64,000 nt of DNA from Halobacterium hubeiense (GCF_001488575.1 NZ_LN831304.1:92626-156625); one strand, 5' to 3'. Numbered from the stretch's first letter, positions 8,364 through 16,840 are shown. Notes: generated by a model not told the origin, from the letters alone. Translations and numbers: made by a program.

Positions 8364-8914
8364 GCACGCCCACCTCCGTCGAGCGAACACGTTTGTGGGT
8401 CGCCGGCGCGACCGAGGAAGAAGAGGAGTAGGGCGATTCCGCCAACTCGAAGGAGGTTGCCGTCGAACGGCAGCGCCGCCATCGCACCGACGAAGCCCAG
8501 CGCGCCGAGCACGCCCGCACCACAGCTCGCACAGCCGGCGGCGAGCAGTCCGGGGAGCACGCCGACAATCGTCGACACACTCCGGCGACGTGTGCGCTGG
8601 ACCAGCGCGAGCGCGTTGGTTACCGCGACACCGGCCAGGACGGCGTACGTGGCGACTAGCGCGAGCCCAAGGTAGCCGGTAGTCAGATACACTTCGCGCG
8701 TGAGCGCCGTAACCGCGTAGCCGATGTCGGTCGGGTCGGTCGAGAGCACCTGGACCGAGAACTGGGGGAATGAGCTCAACACCAGGATGACGTACGTGGC
8801 GAGAGCCACGACGGCGGCCGATAGCAACCGGGCGTCAGACGTGAGCGGATAGCCGAGCGCGTCGCGGAGGTCGCGAGTCCAGTCGCGGGTCGCGGTGGCG
8901 GGACCCCCGGTCAT
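8360..8914 (-). CDS. membrane protein with CASC motif
   Basis: A 184-residue protein with about four membrane segments (about 30-48, 78-102, 115-145, 152-170). A cysteine pair CASC (C128, C131) sits in the third, glycine-rich segment and resembles the paired cysteines of thiol-redox membrane proteins such as DsbD/CcdA. It does not look like a full member of those families. It overlaps the DsbA-like gene upstream by 4 bases and the next membrane gene by 4 bases. Confidence 0.7.
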   Translation of the reverse strand: MTGGPATATRDWTRDLRDALGYPLTSDARLLSAAVVALATYVILVLSSFPQFSVQVLSTDPTDIGYAVTALTREVYLTTGYLGLALVATYAVLAGVAVTNALALVQRTRRRSVSTIVGVLPGLLAAGCASCGAGVLGALGFVGAMAALPFDGNLLRVGGIALLLFFLGRAGDPQTCSLDGGGRA

Positions 8915-9648
8915 GCCCGTCTCACCTGGTCGATCGCGTCGGCAAAGTTCTCGTAGGGGTGGGCGCCGACGAGCTTTCCGGCCGCCCCGGAGTCACGGTT
9001 GTAGAGTACGAACCCGGGCGTCCCCTGGATTCTCGACTCCTGGGCCATGGCGACGTTCGGCTCGATTCGCTCCCGGATCGTCGCGCCGCGTTCCTCACGG
9101 CAGGTCTCGACCGCGGACAGGTCAACGCCAGCTGTCTGTTCGGTGACCGCCGCGAACATTTCGTCGTCGGCCCAGTCCGTGCCGGACTCTGGCTGTTCGG
9201 CGAAGGCCGCCGCGTGCCAGTTCCAGAACGCATCCGGGTCGCTGTCGGCGACCTGCGACCACACGCAGCGCCCCCAGACCGCCGCTGGCGTGGAGTATTC
9301 TCCGATGTTCGGGTAGGGCAGCACGGCCAGGCGCGCGTCGCCGGTATCGAGGTGCTCTCGGCCGAGTTCCGGGAGTGTCTCCGTCTCGAACTGCTTGCAG
9401 AACGGACACAGATAGTCCGTCCAGTAGTAGATGTCTATCGGCGCGTCGCGTTCACCGGCAATGGGACGGCCGTCGAGGTCGACGTCGAATCCGGTCGTCC
9501 CGGAACCAGCGTGCGTGGTGTCGGGGACGTAGTGCTGTCCGCTCGCACCAGATCGTGATCCTATGTAGGCGACACCACTACCGAACGCGAGCACCGCGCC
9601 GCCGGCGATGAGTGCCCTCCGTCGAGTGATATTGCCCTCTTCGTCCAT
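8911..9648 (-). CDS. DsbA-family secreted thiol-disulfide protein
   Basis: A 245-residue thioredoxin-fold protein of the DsbA/DSBA-like group. The N terminus has a Tat-type signal (TRRRALIAGGAVLAFGSG, residues 8-25). The redox site is CPFC (C81, C84) and the cis-proline is in QGTPGFVLY. A helical insertion lies between about residues 120 and 195, with one further Cys (ETCREE). It should work outside the membrane, forming or shuffling disulfides. It is first in an operon with two cysteine-pair membrane proteins that could recharge it. The promoter contains a TATA-like TATATA with ACAATAC next to it (9650-9660). Confidence 0.85.
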   Translation of the reverse strand: MDEEGNITRRRALIAGGAVLAFGSGVAYIGSRSGASGQHYVPDTTHAGSGTTGFDVDLDGRPIAGERDAPIDIYYWTDYLCPFCKQFETETLPELGREHLDTGDARLAVLPYPNIGEYSTPAAVWGRCVWSQVADSDPDAFWNWHAAAFAEQPESGTDWADDEMFAAVTEQTAGVDLSAVETCREERGATIRERIEPNVAMAQESRIQGTPGFVLYNRDSGAAGKLVGAHPYENFADAIDQVRRA

Positions 9649-9725
9649 CTATATACAATACCACTTCGCATCGGCTGATAGACGTTGTGGTCCTAACTGA
9701 ATTCCAAAATTACTCTCTACGGCGC

Positions 9726-10124
9726 CTATACCGCGTTTTCGACTGTTTCAATTATCGAATACGGATCGTGTTTGTCATCATTCCGTACCACGACAACGAG
9801 CCCGGTCGTCTCCTCGACTGGTACGGTGATGGTGACCAGTGTATCGTACACGCGAACGGTCGCATGCAGCGACTCTCCATGGTACTCCTCGTAGACTGCT
9901 GTACCGATCGCCTCCAGTTGAATGTGCTCCAGAATCGCCCGGATATCCGACGCAGCGTACTGTGAGGACGCCGCCTCGTCTCGGTACAGGACATCGTACT
10001 CGCCATCCTCGTAGGACGCCAGGCCGACCAGCGTCTCACCGAGATCAGCCATCAGTGTCGATTCGAGGGATTCAGCGGTATCCCCCAGTGAGCGGTTATC
10101 CGCGTCAGTAGGCTCATCGGTCAT
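9726..10124 (-). CDS. uncharacterised haloarchaeal protein
   Basis: A 132-residue soluble acidic protein with no family I can name with confidence. The predicted layout is an N-terminal helix, a strand-helix-strand core (GLASYEDGEYDVLYRDE) and a C-terminal strand pair ending in NDDKHDPYSIIETV. It lies 7 bases downstream of the thioredoxin gene on the same strand, so it probably shares its transcript and may be linked to redox control. Confidence 0.6.
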   Translation of the reverse strand: MTDEPTDADNRSLGDTAESLESTLMADLGETLVGLASYEDGEYDVLYRDEAASSQYAASDIRAILEHIQLEAIGTAVYEEYHGESLHATVRVYDTLVTITVPVEETTGLVVVVRNDDKHDPYSIIETVENAV

Positions 10125-10131
10125 CGTTGGT

Positions 10132-10545
10132 TCACGCGTGCGCTTCGATCACGGAGCGAAGCTGCGCTTCGTCCTGCATTCCGACGAGTCGTTCCGCCGG
10201 CTGGCCGTCAGCGAATAGGATGAGCGTGGGTACCCCCCGGACACCGTACTCTGCGGCGAGTTGCTGGTTCGCGTCGATGTCGATCTTCGCTACGGTCGCA
10301 TCGGTCTCGGCCGCGATCGTTTCGACGATTGGTTCAAGCATCTGGCACGGGCCACACCAATCGGCGTAGAAGTCGGCTAGCACGAGACCGTACTCGGCGG
10401 CAGTTTCTGACAGCTCGGCGCCGCCGTCGATATGGATCGGTTCGGACGGGCTCTTCGAGAGGGACGGCTCAGCACCGCCCGTTTCAGCCTTGTTTCGAAG
10501 CTCCGCCAGTTTCTGTCGACGGATCTTCTCGATATCTTCAGCCAT
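10132..10545 (-). CDS. thioredoxin with N-terminal helical extension
   Basis: A 137-residue thioredoxin with the classical WCGPC site (C64, C67), the cis-proline in RGVPTLILF and the usual C-terminal helix. The first 35 residues form a charged helix (EKIRRQKLAELRNKA) that is an extra to the 105-residue core. It is the second thioredoxin in the island, with a different active-site dipeptide from the CGTC protein at 1378-1716. The promoter has TATA-like TTATGTATTTTGTATA (10572-10587) and a dyad at 10591-10612. Confidence 0.92.
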   Translation of the reverse strand: MAEDIEKIRRQKLAELRNKAETGGAEPSLSKSPSEPIHIDGGAELSETAAEYGLVLADFYADWCGPCQMLEPIVETIAAETDATVAKIDIDANQQLAAEYGVRGVPTLILFADGQPAERLVGMQDEAQLRSVIEAHA

Positions 10546-10590
10546 TAGGTGTCCGTTTGAACCGCGCCGCCTTATGTATTTTGTATAACT

Positions 10591-10612
10591 CGCACAATAC
10601 TGCCCCAGTGCG
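10591..10612. promoter_or_regulatory. dyad with ACAATAC core upstream of second thioredoxin
   Basis: CGCAC (10591-10595) and GTGCG (10608-10612) are inverted around a 12-base core that begins AATACT. The layout matches the 1759-1781 dyad before the other thioredoxin. It sits just upstream of the TATA-like stretch, the position of an activator or repressor site. Confidence 0.5.
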
Positions 10613-10629
10613 GGTTTGAACGATAGGGG

Positions 10630-11049
10630 TCAGAGACAGGTCTCAATCGGCTCCTTCTCGCGATCCTCCAAGTCCCGGCTGTACCGGTCTTCGAACTCCT
10701 GAATAAGCTGTCCGATGGCCGCATACCAATCGTTGAGCAATCGCTGCATGTCGTGTGCAACTTCCTCGGATGTCCGCGAACGATACACGTAGTAGTACCC
10801 TCCGTGCTCGTAGTTTACTTGCTCCTGAACTACCACGCCGGCCTCAAGGAGTCGAGATATCGAACGATACGCAGTCGAACGTTCACAATCCATTCGATCT
10901 GCGACGTCGTCGACGGTAAGACCCTCCTCTGCCTGTTGTAGCAGCTGAAAGACCACCTGATCCCGCTCGTTGAGTCCGTGAATGCAGCCCAGGAGGTCAA
11001 GGCACCCCAGATCGCGCTCGAGGTCCTCACGCACTGACGTGGCCACCAT
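10630..11049 (-). CDS. winged-helix regulator with several cysteines
   Basis: A 139-residue regulator with a winged helix at about 28-90 (LTVDDVADRMDCERSTAYRSISRLLEAGVV), similar to TrmB/MarR-type archaeal DNA-binding domains, and a C-terminal helix probably for dimerisation. Cysteines are at 16 and 22 (GCLDLLGC), in the recognition region (MDCERS) and in the last residues (ETCL). This pattern would suit a thiol or persulfide sensor. It lies between the thioredoxin operon and the divergent DUF302/methyltransferase operon and has the ACAATAC motif in its own promoter, so it is the obvious candidate local regulator. Confidence 0.75.
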   Translation of the reverse strand: MVATSVREDLERDLGCLDLLGCIHGLNERDQVVFQLLQQAEEGLTVDDVADRMDCERSTAYRSISRLLEAGVVVQEQVNYEHGGYYYVYRSRTSEEVAHDMQRLLNDWYAAIGQLIQEFEDRYSRDLEDREKEPIETCL

Positions 11050-11208
11050 ATCTAAAAATAGGGAGACAGAGACGATTAAAGCTGTTCCCGAATACTACAA
11101 TACTCCGATAGCCGATCAGATACTGGAGCCACTCTTTCCCATGGAAATCCGCTTTCGCGAAAGAAGACCCGAAGAGACTTTGTCCTGAAGACCCAAGATA
11201 GTACACGA

Positions 11209-11649
11209 ATGGCACTCCCAATCGACCCAAGCCAGATCGACCCTGCGGACATCGGTGAAGAACAGGTAACTCTCGAAATGAGCCACGATGAAGCGATCGA
11301 ACACGTCCGCGACGTGTTCACGGACGCTGGCTTCGGCATCCCCGTCGAATTCTCCCCCTCCGAGATGCTCAACGAGAAGGTCGACGCCGGCCGCGACCCC
11401 TACTACGTGCTGGGCGCGTGCAACCCCGAAGTCGCCGACCGCGCGCTGGACGCAACCGACAACCAACTCGGTGCACTGATGCCGTGCAACGTCGTCGTTT
11501 GGGAAGAAGAACCGGGCAAGCAGGTCGTCTATCACGTCTCTATCATGCGCATCGCCCGCCTCATCGGGATGGCGTCCGACGACGACGAGATGGCAGACAT
11601 CGTCGCCGACACCGGCGAACTCGTCGACGAGGCGTTCGCGAACCTCTAA
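11209..11649 (+). CDS. DUF302 family protein
   Basis: A 146-residue DUF302 protein. The family core is seen in the segment from EAIEHVRDVFTDAGFG to the conserved YYVLGACNPEVADRAL and LGALMPCNVVVWEE. Two cysteines (GACN and MPCN) are typical of the family. DUF302 proteins occur next to thioredoxins and sulfur genes, but their activity is unknown. It is first in a plus-strand pair with the methyltransferase, 1 base apart, and divergent from the HTH regulator. Confidence 0.85.
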   Translation: MALPIDPSQIDPADIGEEQVTLEMSHDEAIEHVRDVFTDAGFGIPVEFSPSEMLNEKVDAGRDPYYVLGACNPEVADRALDATDNQLGALMPCNVVVWEEEPGKQVVYHVSIMRIARLIGMASDDDEMADIVADTGELVDEAFANL

Positions 11650-11650
11650 G

Positions 11651-12211
11651 ATGGGACATCACACGTTCGACGCCGACCGCGCTGACAAACTCGAAGAGGC
11701 ACAGCGACGGTACCGGTTCCTCTCCGCGGAGGAACTCCTCTGGGCGCTCTCTCCAGATAGAGACGAAACGGTCGCAGATCTGGGCAGCGGGACCGGGTTC
11801 TACACCGACGACGTCGCACCGACTGTCGACCACGTGTACGCCGTCGACATCCAAGACGCGATGCACGACTACTACCGGGAGAAAGGCGTCCCCGAGAATG
11901 TCGACCTCGTGACGAGTGGCGTCGACGACCTTCCACTCGATACCGACAGTCTCGACGCGGCGTTCTCGACGATGACCTACCACGAATTCGCGACCGAGCA
12001 GGCCCTAAGCGAAATCAGTCGCGTACTCACGTCCCAGGGGACGTTCGTTATCGTCGATTGGACATCTTCCGGGAGTGGGAACCACGGCCCACCCGTCGAC
12101 GAACGATTTTCGGCCGCCGAGGTTGCAAATGTACTCCGCCAGCACGGATTCGATATAGAGTTCCAGGCCGAGCGACCGGAAACGTTCCTGCTGATAGGAC
12201 GTACTGAGTAA
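11651..12211 (+). CDS. class I SAM-dependent methyltransferase
   Basis: A 186-residue class I methyltransferase of the Methyltransf_11 kind. Motif I is VADLGSGTGFY at about 41-51, the acidic residue is in YAVDIQ, and the post-I region is FSTMTYHEF. It is co-transcribed with DUF302 (1-base gap). Together with the methyltransferase at 3969-4562 it suggests that methylation of a small thiol or metalloid compound may be part of the island. The substrate is not visible in the sequence. Confidence 0.82.
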   Translation: MGHHTFDADRADKLEEAQRRYRFLSAEELLWALSPDRDETVADLGSGTGFYTDDVAPTVDHVYAVDIQDAMHDYYREKGVPENVDLVTSGVDDLPLDTDSLDAAFSTMTYHEFATEQALSEISRVLTSQGTFVIVDWTSSGSGNHGPPVDERFSAAEVANVLRQHGFDIEFQAERPETFLLIGRTE

Positions 12212-12287
12212 ACCGTCTGGTGGGATTTTGCAGAATTTTCCGTAGGTGCTGACGAGAGCGTGTTCGTGGCGGTCAGATACAGGGGTT

Positions 12288-12330
12288 CTTAACCAACAAT
12301 CTAAATGCGAAATCGCTATTGTTGGTTAAG
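12288..12330. repeat. long-spaced inverted repeat, copy A
   Basis: A perfect 13-bp inverted repeat: CTTAACCAACAAT (12288-12300) and ATTGTTGGTTAAG (12318-12330). The shared core arms TTAACCAACA and TGTTGGTTAA are 21 bases apart. It lies 51 bases upstream of the SWIM-finger gene. Four further copies are at 16404, 22858, 26826 and 28467. Confidence 0.9.
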
Positions 12331-12381
12331 TTTTTCTGCGCCCGCGGAGGGGCGGAGGCGCGTTCTGACCTCCGTCGAATA

Positions 12382-13197
12382 ATGACTGACCGCTATCTCA
12401 CGACAGTCCTCAAGGAAGCCGAGCACGTTGCCGAGCAGCACGACCAGGTCGCTCGAACGACAGACAACCAAGCCCACGAGTACCTCCGATACGCCGTCCT
12501 CCGGGTGCTCGAAGGTGAAGCGGACCACCTCCCAGCAGACTGGACGCCGATCGACGGCGTGACCGTCGGCTACGGGAGCGACGAGGCGATGTTCGATAGC
12601 TGGGGCTCCAGCGAAGACTGGTGGGAGACCGTCCTGCCGCAAGAAGCGTGTACCCGCTTCCGGGTGTTCTTCTCGGACGACCACCAGACGGTTCCCCGCG
12701 ACATCGTCGACGTGATGGCCGCGCTCGGGGCCTGGCGCGTCTGGACCGGGAGCGCAGCGGCGTGCGGGTCCTACGATCATCGAGAGCGCCGCGAAGTGCA
12801 CTACCTGTGGCCGGAAGGCCATCCGGTAGAGGAAGTGCTCCACGAGCGGCTCAGTGGCCCTGCGGAAGCCGTCGCTCCCGACGGCGGCCGAACGGGCGAC
12901 GTTCGCGACCGACTGGTCGTCGACGAGAACGCAGAGTCACAGGACGATCTTGAGCCCCGCACGAAGCGTGCCGTCGCCGAAGCAATGGACGTCTCGCTCC
13001 TCTCGAAAGGTGGCCGCTACGAGGTGCAGTCCGCGTCCGGCAACAGGTACGAAGTCGACGTCGTCGACGAATCGTGTACCTGTCCCGACTGGCAGCAGCG
13101 CTCACCCGAAGGCGGCTGCAAGCACCTGCGCCGCGTCGATCACGAGATCAAACGGGGCCGCGTTCCCCGACCAGACGGCCGCCTTCCCTCCCCGTAG
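12382..13197 (+). CDS. SWIM zinc-finger protein
   Basis: A 271-residue protein with a SWIM zinc finger near the C terminus (CTCPDWQQRSPEGGCKHL, pattern CxCx(n)CxH). Upstream of it is a region that reads like the usual preceding strand pair (YEVQSASGNRYEVDVVD). The N-terminal 180 residues are not assigned. The ATG at 12382 is preferred over a start at 12319 because the latter overlaps the inverted repeat A region and encodes a non-conserved, arginine-rich leader. SWIM domains bind DNA or partners in recombination proteins. The gene is likely controlled through inverted repeat A. Confidence 0.78.
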   Translation: MTDRYLTTVLKEAEHVAEQHDQVARTTDNQAHEYLRYAVLRVLEGEADHLPADWTPIDGVTVGYGSDEAMFDSWGSSEDWWETVLPQEACTRFRVFFSDDHQTVPRDIVDVMAALGAWRVWTGSAAACGSYDHRERREVHYLWPEGHPVEEVLHERLSGPAEAVAPDGGRTGDVRDRLVVDENAESQDDLEPRTKRAVAEAMDVSLLSKGGRYEVQSASGNRYEVDVVDESCTCPDWQQRSPEGGCKHLRRVDHEIKRGRVPRPDGRLPSP

Positions 13198-13208
13198 TCG
13201 TGGCCAAA

Positions 13209-14012
13209 CTACTCCACGGGACGGACTGTGTCGCCATCCCGACGGACCCGGTCGAACGTTGAGAGATACGCGATCCGGTCGTGAACCTCGTCGGTATCCA
13301 GCTCCAGTTTGGCGGCCAGTTCGTCGACGGTCATCGGCTCGTCGAGTGCTTGGAGGACTTCGAGCCCCCGGTAGTACCTGTTCGTGAGCTCCTGGACGCG
13401 GTCCTCGATCGGTGTGGTTACTCCGTACCGCTCCTCGAGTTCGACCAGGGCCTCGTTCGCGAACGTGGCGAACTGATCGTCCCCCAGGCGTTCGATCTGG
13501 GCTTCGAGTTCATCTCGGACGACGTCGTAATCGAGGCCGGCCTGTACGAGCATATTCATGTCGTCGATGTCGTCGTCGCGGCCTGCGATCGCCTTGAACA
13601 GGAAGATATCCTCGTTGCTGACCAGCCGGACCGTCAGTCGATCCGTGTCGAGGAACGGCTCGCTGCGCTCTTGCATCCCGTCGGTGAGCACGAGCTTGTT
13701 CGCGACCTGCTGGTTGAAGATGTCGAGGCGACACCCGTCGTCGTTCTCGACGCAGCTCGTCGCGCCAAGCGCCCGATAATCTGGATCCAGTGACTGGACC
13801 TCCGCATACCCGAGGTCCATCAGGATGGCCCACAACTGCCCGTATGCGTCGCCATCCGGGACGACCAGGTCGATATCTTTCGTCGCCCCCTTGAGGTCGC
13901 GCAGCGACATCGCGCCACCACCGATCAGGTAGACCGTGAGCGGTTCAGATAGCCCGTCCCCGATTCGCTGGAATTCGCTCTCGATGTACTCACGGCCGAA
14001 GGTTGGTCTCAT
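13209..14012 (-). CDS. nucleotidyltransferase with C-terminal winged helix (AbiEii-like)
   Basis: A 267-residue protein with a polymerase-beta-type nucleotidyltransferase centre: GGGAM at 31-35, then the catalytic pair D46/D48 (KDIDLV) and a third Asp at 97 (RLDIF). Residues about 225-267 form a winged helix. This fits the minimal nucleotidyltransferases used as toxins in AbiE and related systems. The upstream partner would be the two-HTH regulator at 15393-16319 on the same strand; a TnpB gene now separates them. I infer a toxin/antitoxin pair, but a housekeeping nucleotidyltransferase cannot be excluded. Confidence 0.75.
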   Translation of the reverse strand: MRPTFGREYIESEFQRIGDGLSEPLTVYLIGGGAMSLRDLKGATKDIDLVVPDGDAYGQLWAILMDLGYAEVQSLDPDYRALGATSCVENDDGCRLDIFNQQVANKLVLTDGMQERSEPFLDTDRLTVRLVSNEDIFLFKAIAGRDDDIDDMNMLVQAGLDYDVVRDELEAQIERLGDDQFATFANEALVELEERYGVTTPIEDRVQELTNRYYRGLEVLQALDEPMTVDELAAKLELDTDEVHDRIAYLSTFDRVRRDGDTVRPVE

Positions 14013-14144
14013 AGTAGATCAATAGGAGTACCCGAGACTACGGGTGCGGGATAAAACCGACACTCGTGAGCCGTCTCACAGTCCATAGCAGGGTTGACTC
14101 GCTACGATTCCTTATTAATACTTTTAATCACAGGTTGTGTTGTG

Positions 14145-15380
14145 ATGTATATGGAGGCCCACCGCACTGTTCCGGTCAAACTCGATGTGACCAAAGAGCA
14201 GGCGGACCTGCTTCACGAGACCATCGACGAGTTTCGGTGGGCCGCCAACTATGTCGTAGATGCTGCGTGGGACGGCGAATGGGCCGAGACCCGCAAGTCA
14301 GTCCTGCACGACCTGACTTACGACGAACTACGCGAGCAGACACGGCTTCACAGCAATCACGTTCAGTCGGCTCGCGACCGTGCCGTTGACGCACTCGAAA
14401 GTGTGGTCGCGAAGTGGTCGAAGGGTGAGTACGCTTCGTTGCCCACGTTCACCTCGCCGTTCGTGGAATATAACCAGCGAAACGCCACATTCCACGACGA
14501 CCACGCCTCGTTATCTACCGTCGAGGGACGCGTCACTGTCAAGTACGTCATTCCCGAGCTAAACCGTGAAACGCCCTTCTCCGAATATCTGCAGAGCAAC
14601 AAGTGGGAGACTACTGGTGCGACACTCCATTATCGCCGTGGCGATTTCTACCTCCACGTCCGAACAAAGGCGGATGTGGACGACCCCGTTCCAGCCGAGA
14701 ACGGAACGGTTCTTGGTGTGGACCTCGGGGTCGAGAACATCGCCGTTACTTCGACTGGCGTGTTCTGGTCTGCCGACGAACTCAACCACTGGCGACAGGA
14801 GTACGTTCAGCGCCGCAAATCGCTCCAAGAGTGTGGCTCGCGGTGGGCCCACGAGAACGTCCAAGCGGTCGGCCGCAAGGAGACGGGGCGCTTTGAGCAG
14901 TATCTTCACCGTGTCGCGAACGAACTCGTAGACGAGGCAGCTGAAAATGGCTGCACAGTGATCGCCTTCGAGAACTTGACGGATATCCGCCATCGGATGC
15001 CCGATGCCCGTAGGTTCCACGAGTGGGCGTTCCGCCGTCTGTACGACTACGTCTCGTACAAGACCGAGGTACGCGGAATCCAGGTTGAGCAAGTGAACCC
15101 GAAGAACACGTCGAGACGGTGTTCATCTTGTGGGTTCACACACGGGGACAACCGCCCGGCACAGGACACATTCTGCTGTCAGTCCTGTGGATACGAGAAC
15201 CACGCGGACTACAACGCAGCGAAGAACATTGGCTATCGACTCCTTCGCAACCAAACTGGCGGCGAAGGAGGCGCACCCGTAGGCGTGCGCCTGAACACCG
15301 GGATGGTGAACGCGAACGGGGTCAAACCCCTGCCGAATTCGGCCAGAGCGGGAGTCCACGGTGAACACCACGGTCCCTAG
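14145..15380 (+). CDS. tnpB: TnpB RNA-guided endonuclease (second family)
   Basis: A 411-residue TnpB. RuvC residues D193 (GVDLGVEN), E276 (AFENLTD) and D355 (HADYNAAKN) are intact, and the zinc ribbon is C326/C329 and C345/C348 with an extra C344. The ATG at 14145 follows the AT-rich TTATTAATACTTTTAAT by about 20 bases, suiting a leaderless mRNA. A hairpin, ACGGTC-CCTA-GACCGT (15370-15385), spans the stop codon and probably marks the right end and RNA scaffold. No tnpA is seen. The element separates two genes that look like one operon on the other strand. Confidence 0.92.
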   Translation: MYMEAHRTVPVKLDVTKEQADLLHETIDEFRWAANYVVDAAWDGEWAETRKSVLHDLTYDELREQTRLHSNHVQSARDRAVDALESVVAKWSKGEYASLPTFTSPFVEYNQRNATFHDDHASLSTVEGRVTVKYVIPELNRETPFSEYLQSNKWETTGATLHYRRGDFYLHVRTKADVDDPVPAENGTVLGVDLGVENIAVTSTGVFWSADELNHWRQEYVQRRKSLQECGSRWAHENVQAVGRKETGRFEQYLHRVANELVDEAAENGCTVIAFENLTDIRHRMPDARRFHEWAFRRLYDYVSYKTEVRGIQVEQVNPKNTSRRCSSCGFTHGDNRPAQDTFCCQSCGYENHADYNAAKNIGYRLLRNQTGGEGGAPVGVRLNTGMVNANGVKPLPNSARAGVHGEHHGP

Positions 15381-15392
15381 ACCGTAGTGAGC

Positions 15393-16319
15393 TTACTGTG
15401 GTAGTGGCACCTCGTAGTCAGCCGCCAGCTCCTGGAACTCGTCCCACGCCGGGAGCTGCTCGTCATCAACCTCGCCGTACGTCTCGAGGTAGCGCAGCAA
15501 GGCGTCGATTTCGTCTTCGAGGTCGTACTTCACCGCCTGCTCTCGGAGGTCCTCCTCGTCGACGTCGACGTGGCTGAGCAGGAGGAGGCAGTACGAGCGG
15601 TGACGGCTGCCGTTGTCGATGAGCAGGGTGTGACAGCAAAGTTCCGCCGGCGAGACTGCGTCGAGATCCTCGGAGTAGAAGTAGTAGCGATGGCCGGTGA
15701 GCAGGAACTGGAGGTCGAAGGCCGCGAACCGACCGAGGCCGGTTTGGTGGAACGCCTCCGCGTCGACCTCCGTCTCGGCCTGGGCGAGGAATTCGTCGTA
15801 GTCCTCCCAGAGAATCGTGCCCTTCGGGGCAACGGATTCGAGGCGTTGACGATGTAGATGGTGTGCGAGTTCACGGGAAAACTCGTGGAGGCGGTCGAAG
15901 TCGGCGTTGAACTCGTAGTGGCCGTCGGCCGTCCCGACGAGACCACGGTCACGAAAGCGCTTGAGGACGCGGTTGACCGTGTTGCGGTAGTTGTCGCTTC
16001 GGTCGGCGATCTCGGAGACGGTTCGCGGCTGGTTGAAGTAGTACAGCACCTCGAGTGCCTTCCCAGTCAGCAGCTCGGGGAACTCGATGTGGGAGTGCTG
16101 GCGGACGAGGTCCCGATAGAGTTCGACGGCGCGAGCATCCGACGGGACGACTCGTTTTCGCCGGCCATCGCGTTCCGTGTAGACGAGCCCCTTCTCGACG
16201 AGGTCGCCGACGGCACGAGAGAGGTAACTCTTGCTGTGGTTGAGCTTCGTCGCGAGTTCGGAGATCGTGTCGCCGCGGTCGACCGTGGCGAGGACCTCGA
16301 GTTCGATGCGCCGGAGCAC
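15393..16319 (-). CDS. two-HTH transcriptional regulator (AbiEi-like antitoxin candidate)
   Basis: A 308-residue regulator. An N-terminal winged helix (about 15-58, DTISELATKLNHSKSYLSRA) and a second HTH (about 97-132, RTVSEIADRSDNYRNTVNR) are followed by a roughly 170-residue alpha/beta domain. The start is a GTG at 16319, about 22 bases from the TATA box, so the mRNA is probably leaderless. A 50-base near-palindrome around that TATA box suggests autoregulation. It precedes the nucleotidyltransferase gene in what looks like an interrupted operon, in the order of AbiEi and AbiEii. Confidence 0.75.
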   Translation of the reverse strand: MLRRIELEVLATVDRGDTISELATKLNHSKSYLSRAVGDLVEKGLVYTERDGRRKRVVPSDARAVELYRDLVRQHSHIEFPELLTGKALEVLYYFNQPRTVSEIADRSDNYRNTVNRVLKRFRDRGLVGTADGHYEFNADFDRLHEFSRELAHHLHRQRLESVAPKGTILWEDYDEFLAQAETEVDAEAFHQTGLGRFAAFDLQFLLTGHRYYFYSEDLDAVSPAELCCHTLLIDNGSRHRSYCLLLLSHVDVDEEDLREQAVKYDLEDEIDALLRYLETYGEVDDEQLPAWDEFQELAADYEVPLPQ

Positions 16320-16321
16320 AG

Positions 16322-16371
16322 TGTAACACAGTACGAAACTTATATATAAAGGAGTTTCGAGTAGTGTTACA
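16322..16371 (-). promoter_or_regulatory. TATA box inside a 50-base dyad (operator)
   Basis: TGTAACAC (322-329) and CGAAACT (334-340) on one side are mirrored by AGTTTCG (353-359) and GTGTTACA (364-371) on the other. The 12-base centre TATATATAAAGG is the promoter. The 4-base spacer AGTA appears in the same orientation on both sides. A dimer bound here would block TATA-binding protein, so this should be a repressor site of the regulator at 15393-16319. Confidence 0.75.
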
Positions 16372-16403
16372 GACAGAGAGGAACAAGAGCTTGCTCCATC
16401 GTC

Positions 16404-16444
16404 TTAACCAACAAAACTATGGATTCGTGGGTCGTGTTGGTTAA
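16404..16444. repeat. long-spaced inverted repeat, copy B
   Basis: TTAACCAACA (16404-16413) and TGTTGGTTAA (16435-16444) are 21 bases apart. It lies 14 bases before the 107-residue protein gene and about 85 bases from the divergent regulator. Confidence 0.9.
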
Positions 16445-16458
16445 CACGAGAGTAGCCG

Positions 16459-16782
16459 ATGTCCAACGAACCCCCGACCCCACCGGCGAACCTCCCGACT
16501 GAGATCGTCAACACGCTCAATGAAGCAACACCGGAGCATCTTCGGGACGTTGCCAGCTACGCCGAGGCGTTGGCCGAACACAAAGAACGGGAAGCTCGTC
16601 TCGAGGAGGAGGTGGACGACGCCGATGTGAAGGAGCGCCCCGATGACCTCCCAGACGACGTACCGGCGAAGGCGACGATCACGATCAAGGAGATCAACGA
16701 CAACCGCTACTACTACTGGCAGTGGCGGGAAGGCGATTCGGTGACGTCGAAGTACAAAGGGCCGGTGAATCCCGACGAGTAG
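16459..16782 (+). CDS. small haloarchaeal protein, DUF6788-like
   Basis: A 107-residue protein with an acidic helical N terminus (about 1-65) and a C-terminal strand region (INDNRYYYWQWREGDSV, then SKYKGPV). This is the pattern I associate with DUF6788, a family whose members read as a short nucleic-acid-related beta motif. The function is not known. Inverted repeat B overlaps its promoter region, so expression is probably controlled together with the SWIM, SRAP and RecA-like genes. Confidence 0.6.
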   Translation: MSNEPPTPPANLPTEIVNTLNEATPEHLRDVASYAEALAEHKEREARLEEEVDDADVKERPDDLPDDVPAKATITIKEINDNRYYYWQWREGDSVTSKYKGPVNPDE

Positions 16783-16840
16783 ACGAGATGGAACTGTAGC
16801 CTGATGTTCGTTTCAACGTGATTCGTAGCGTAGCAGATGA

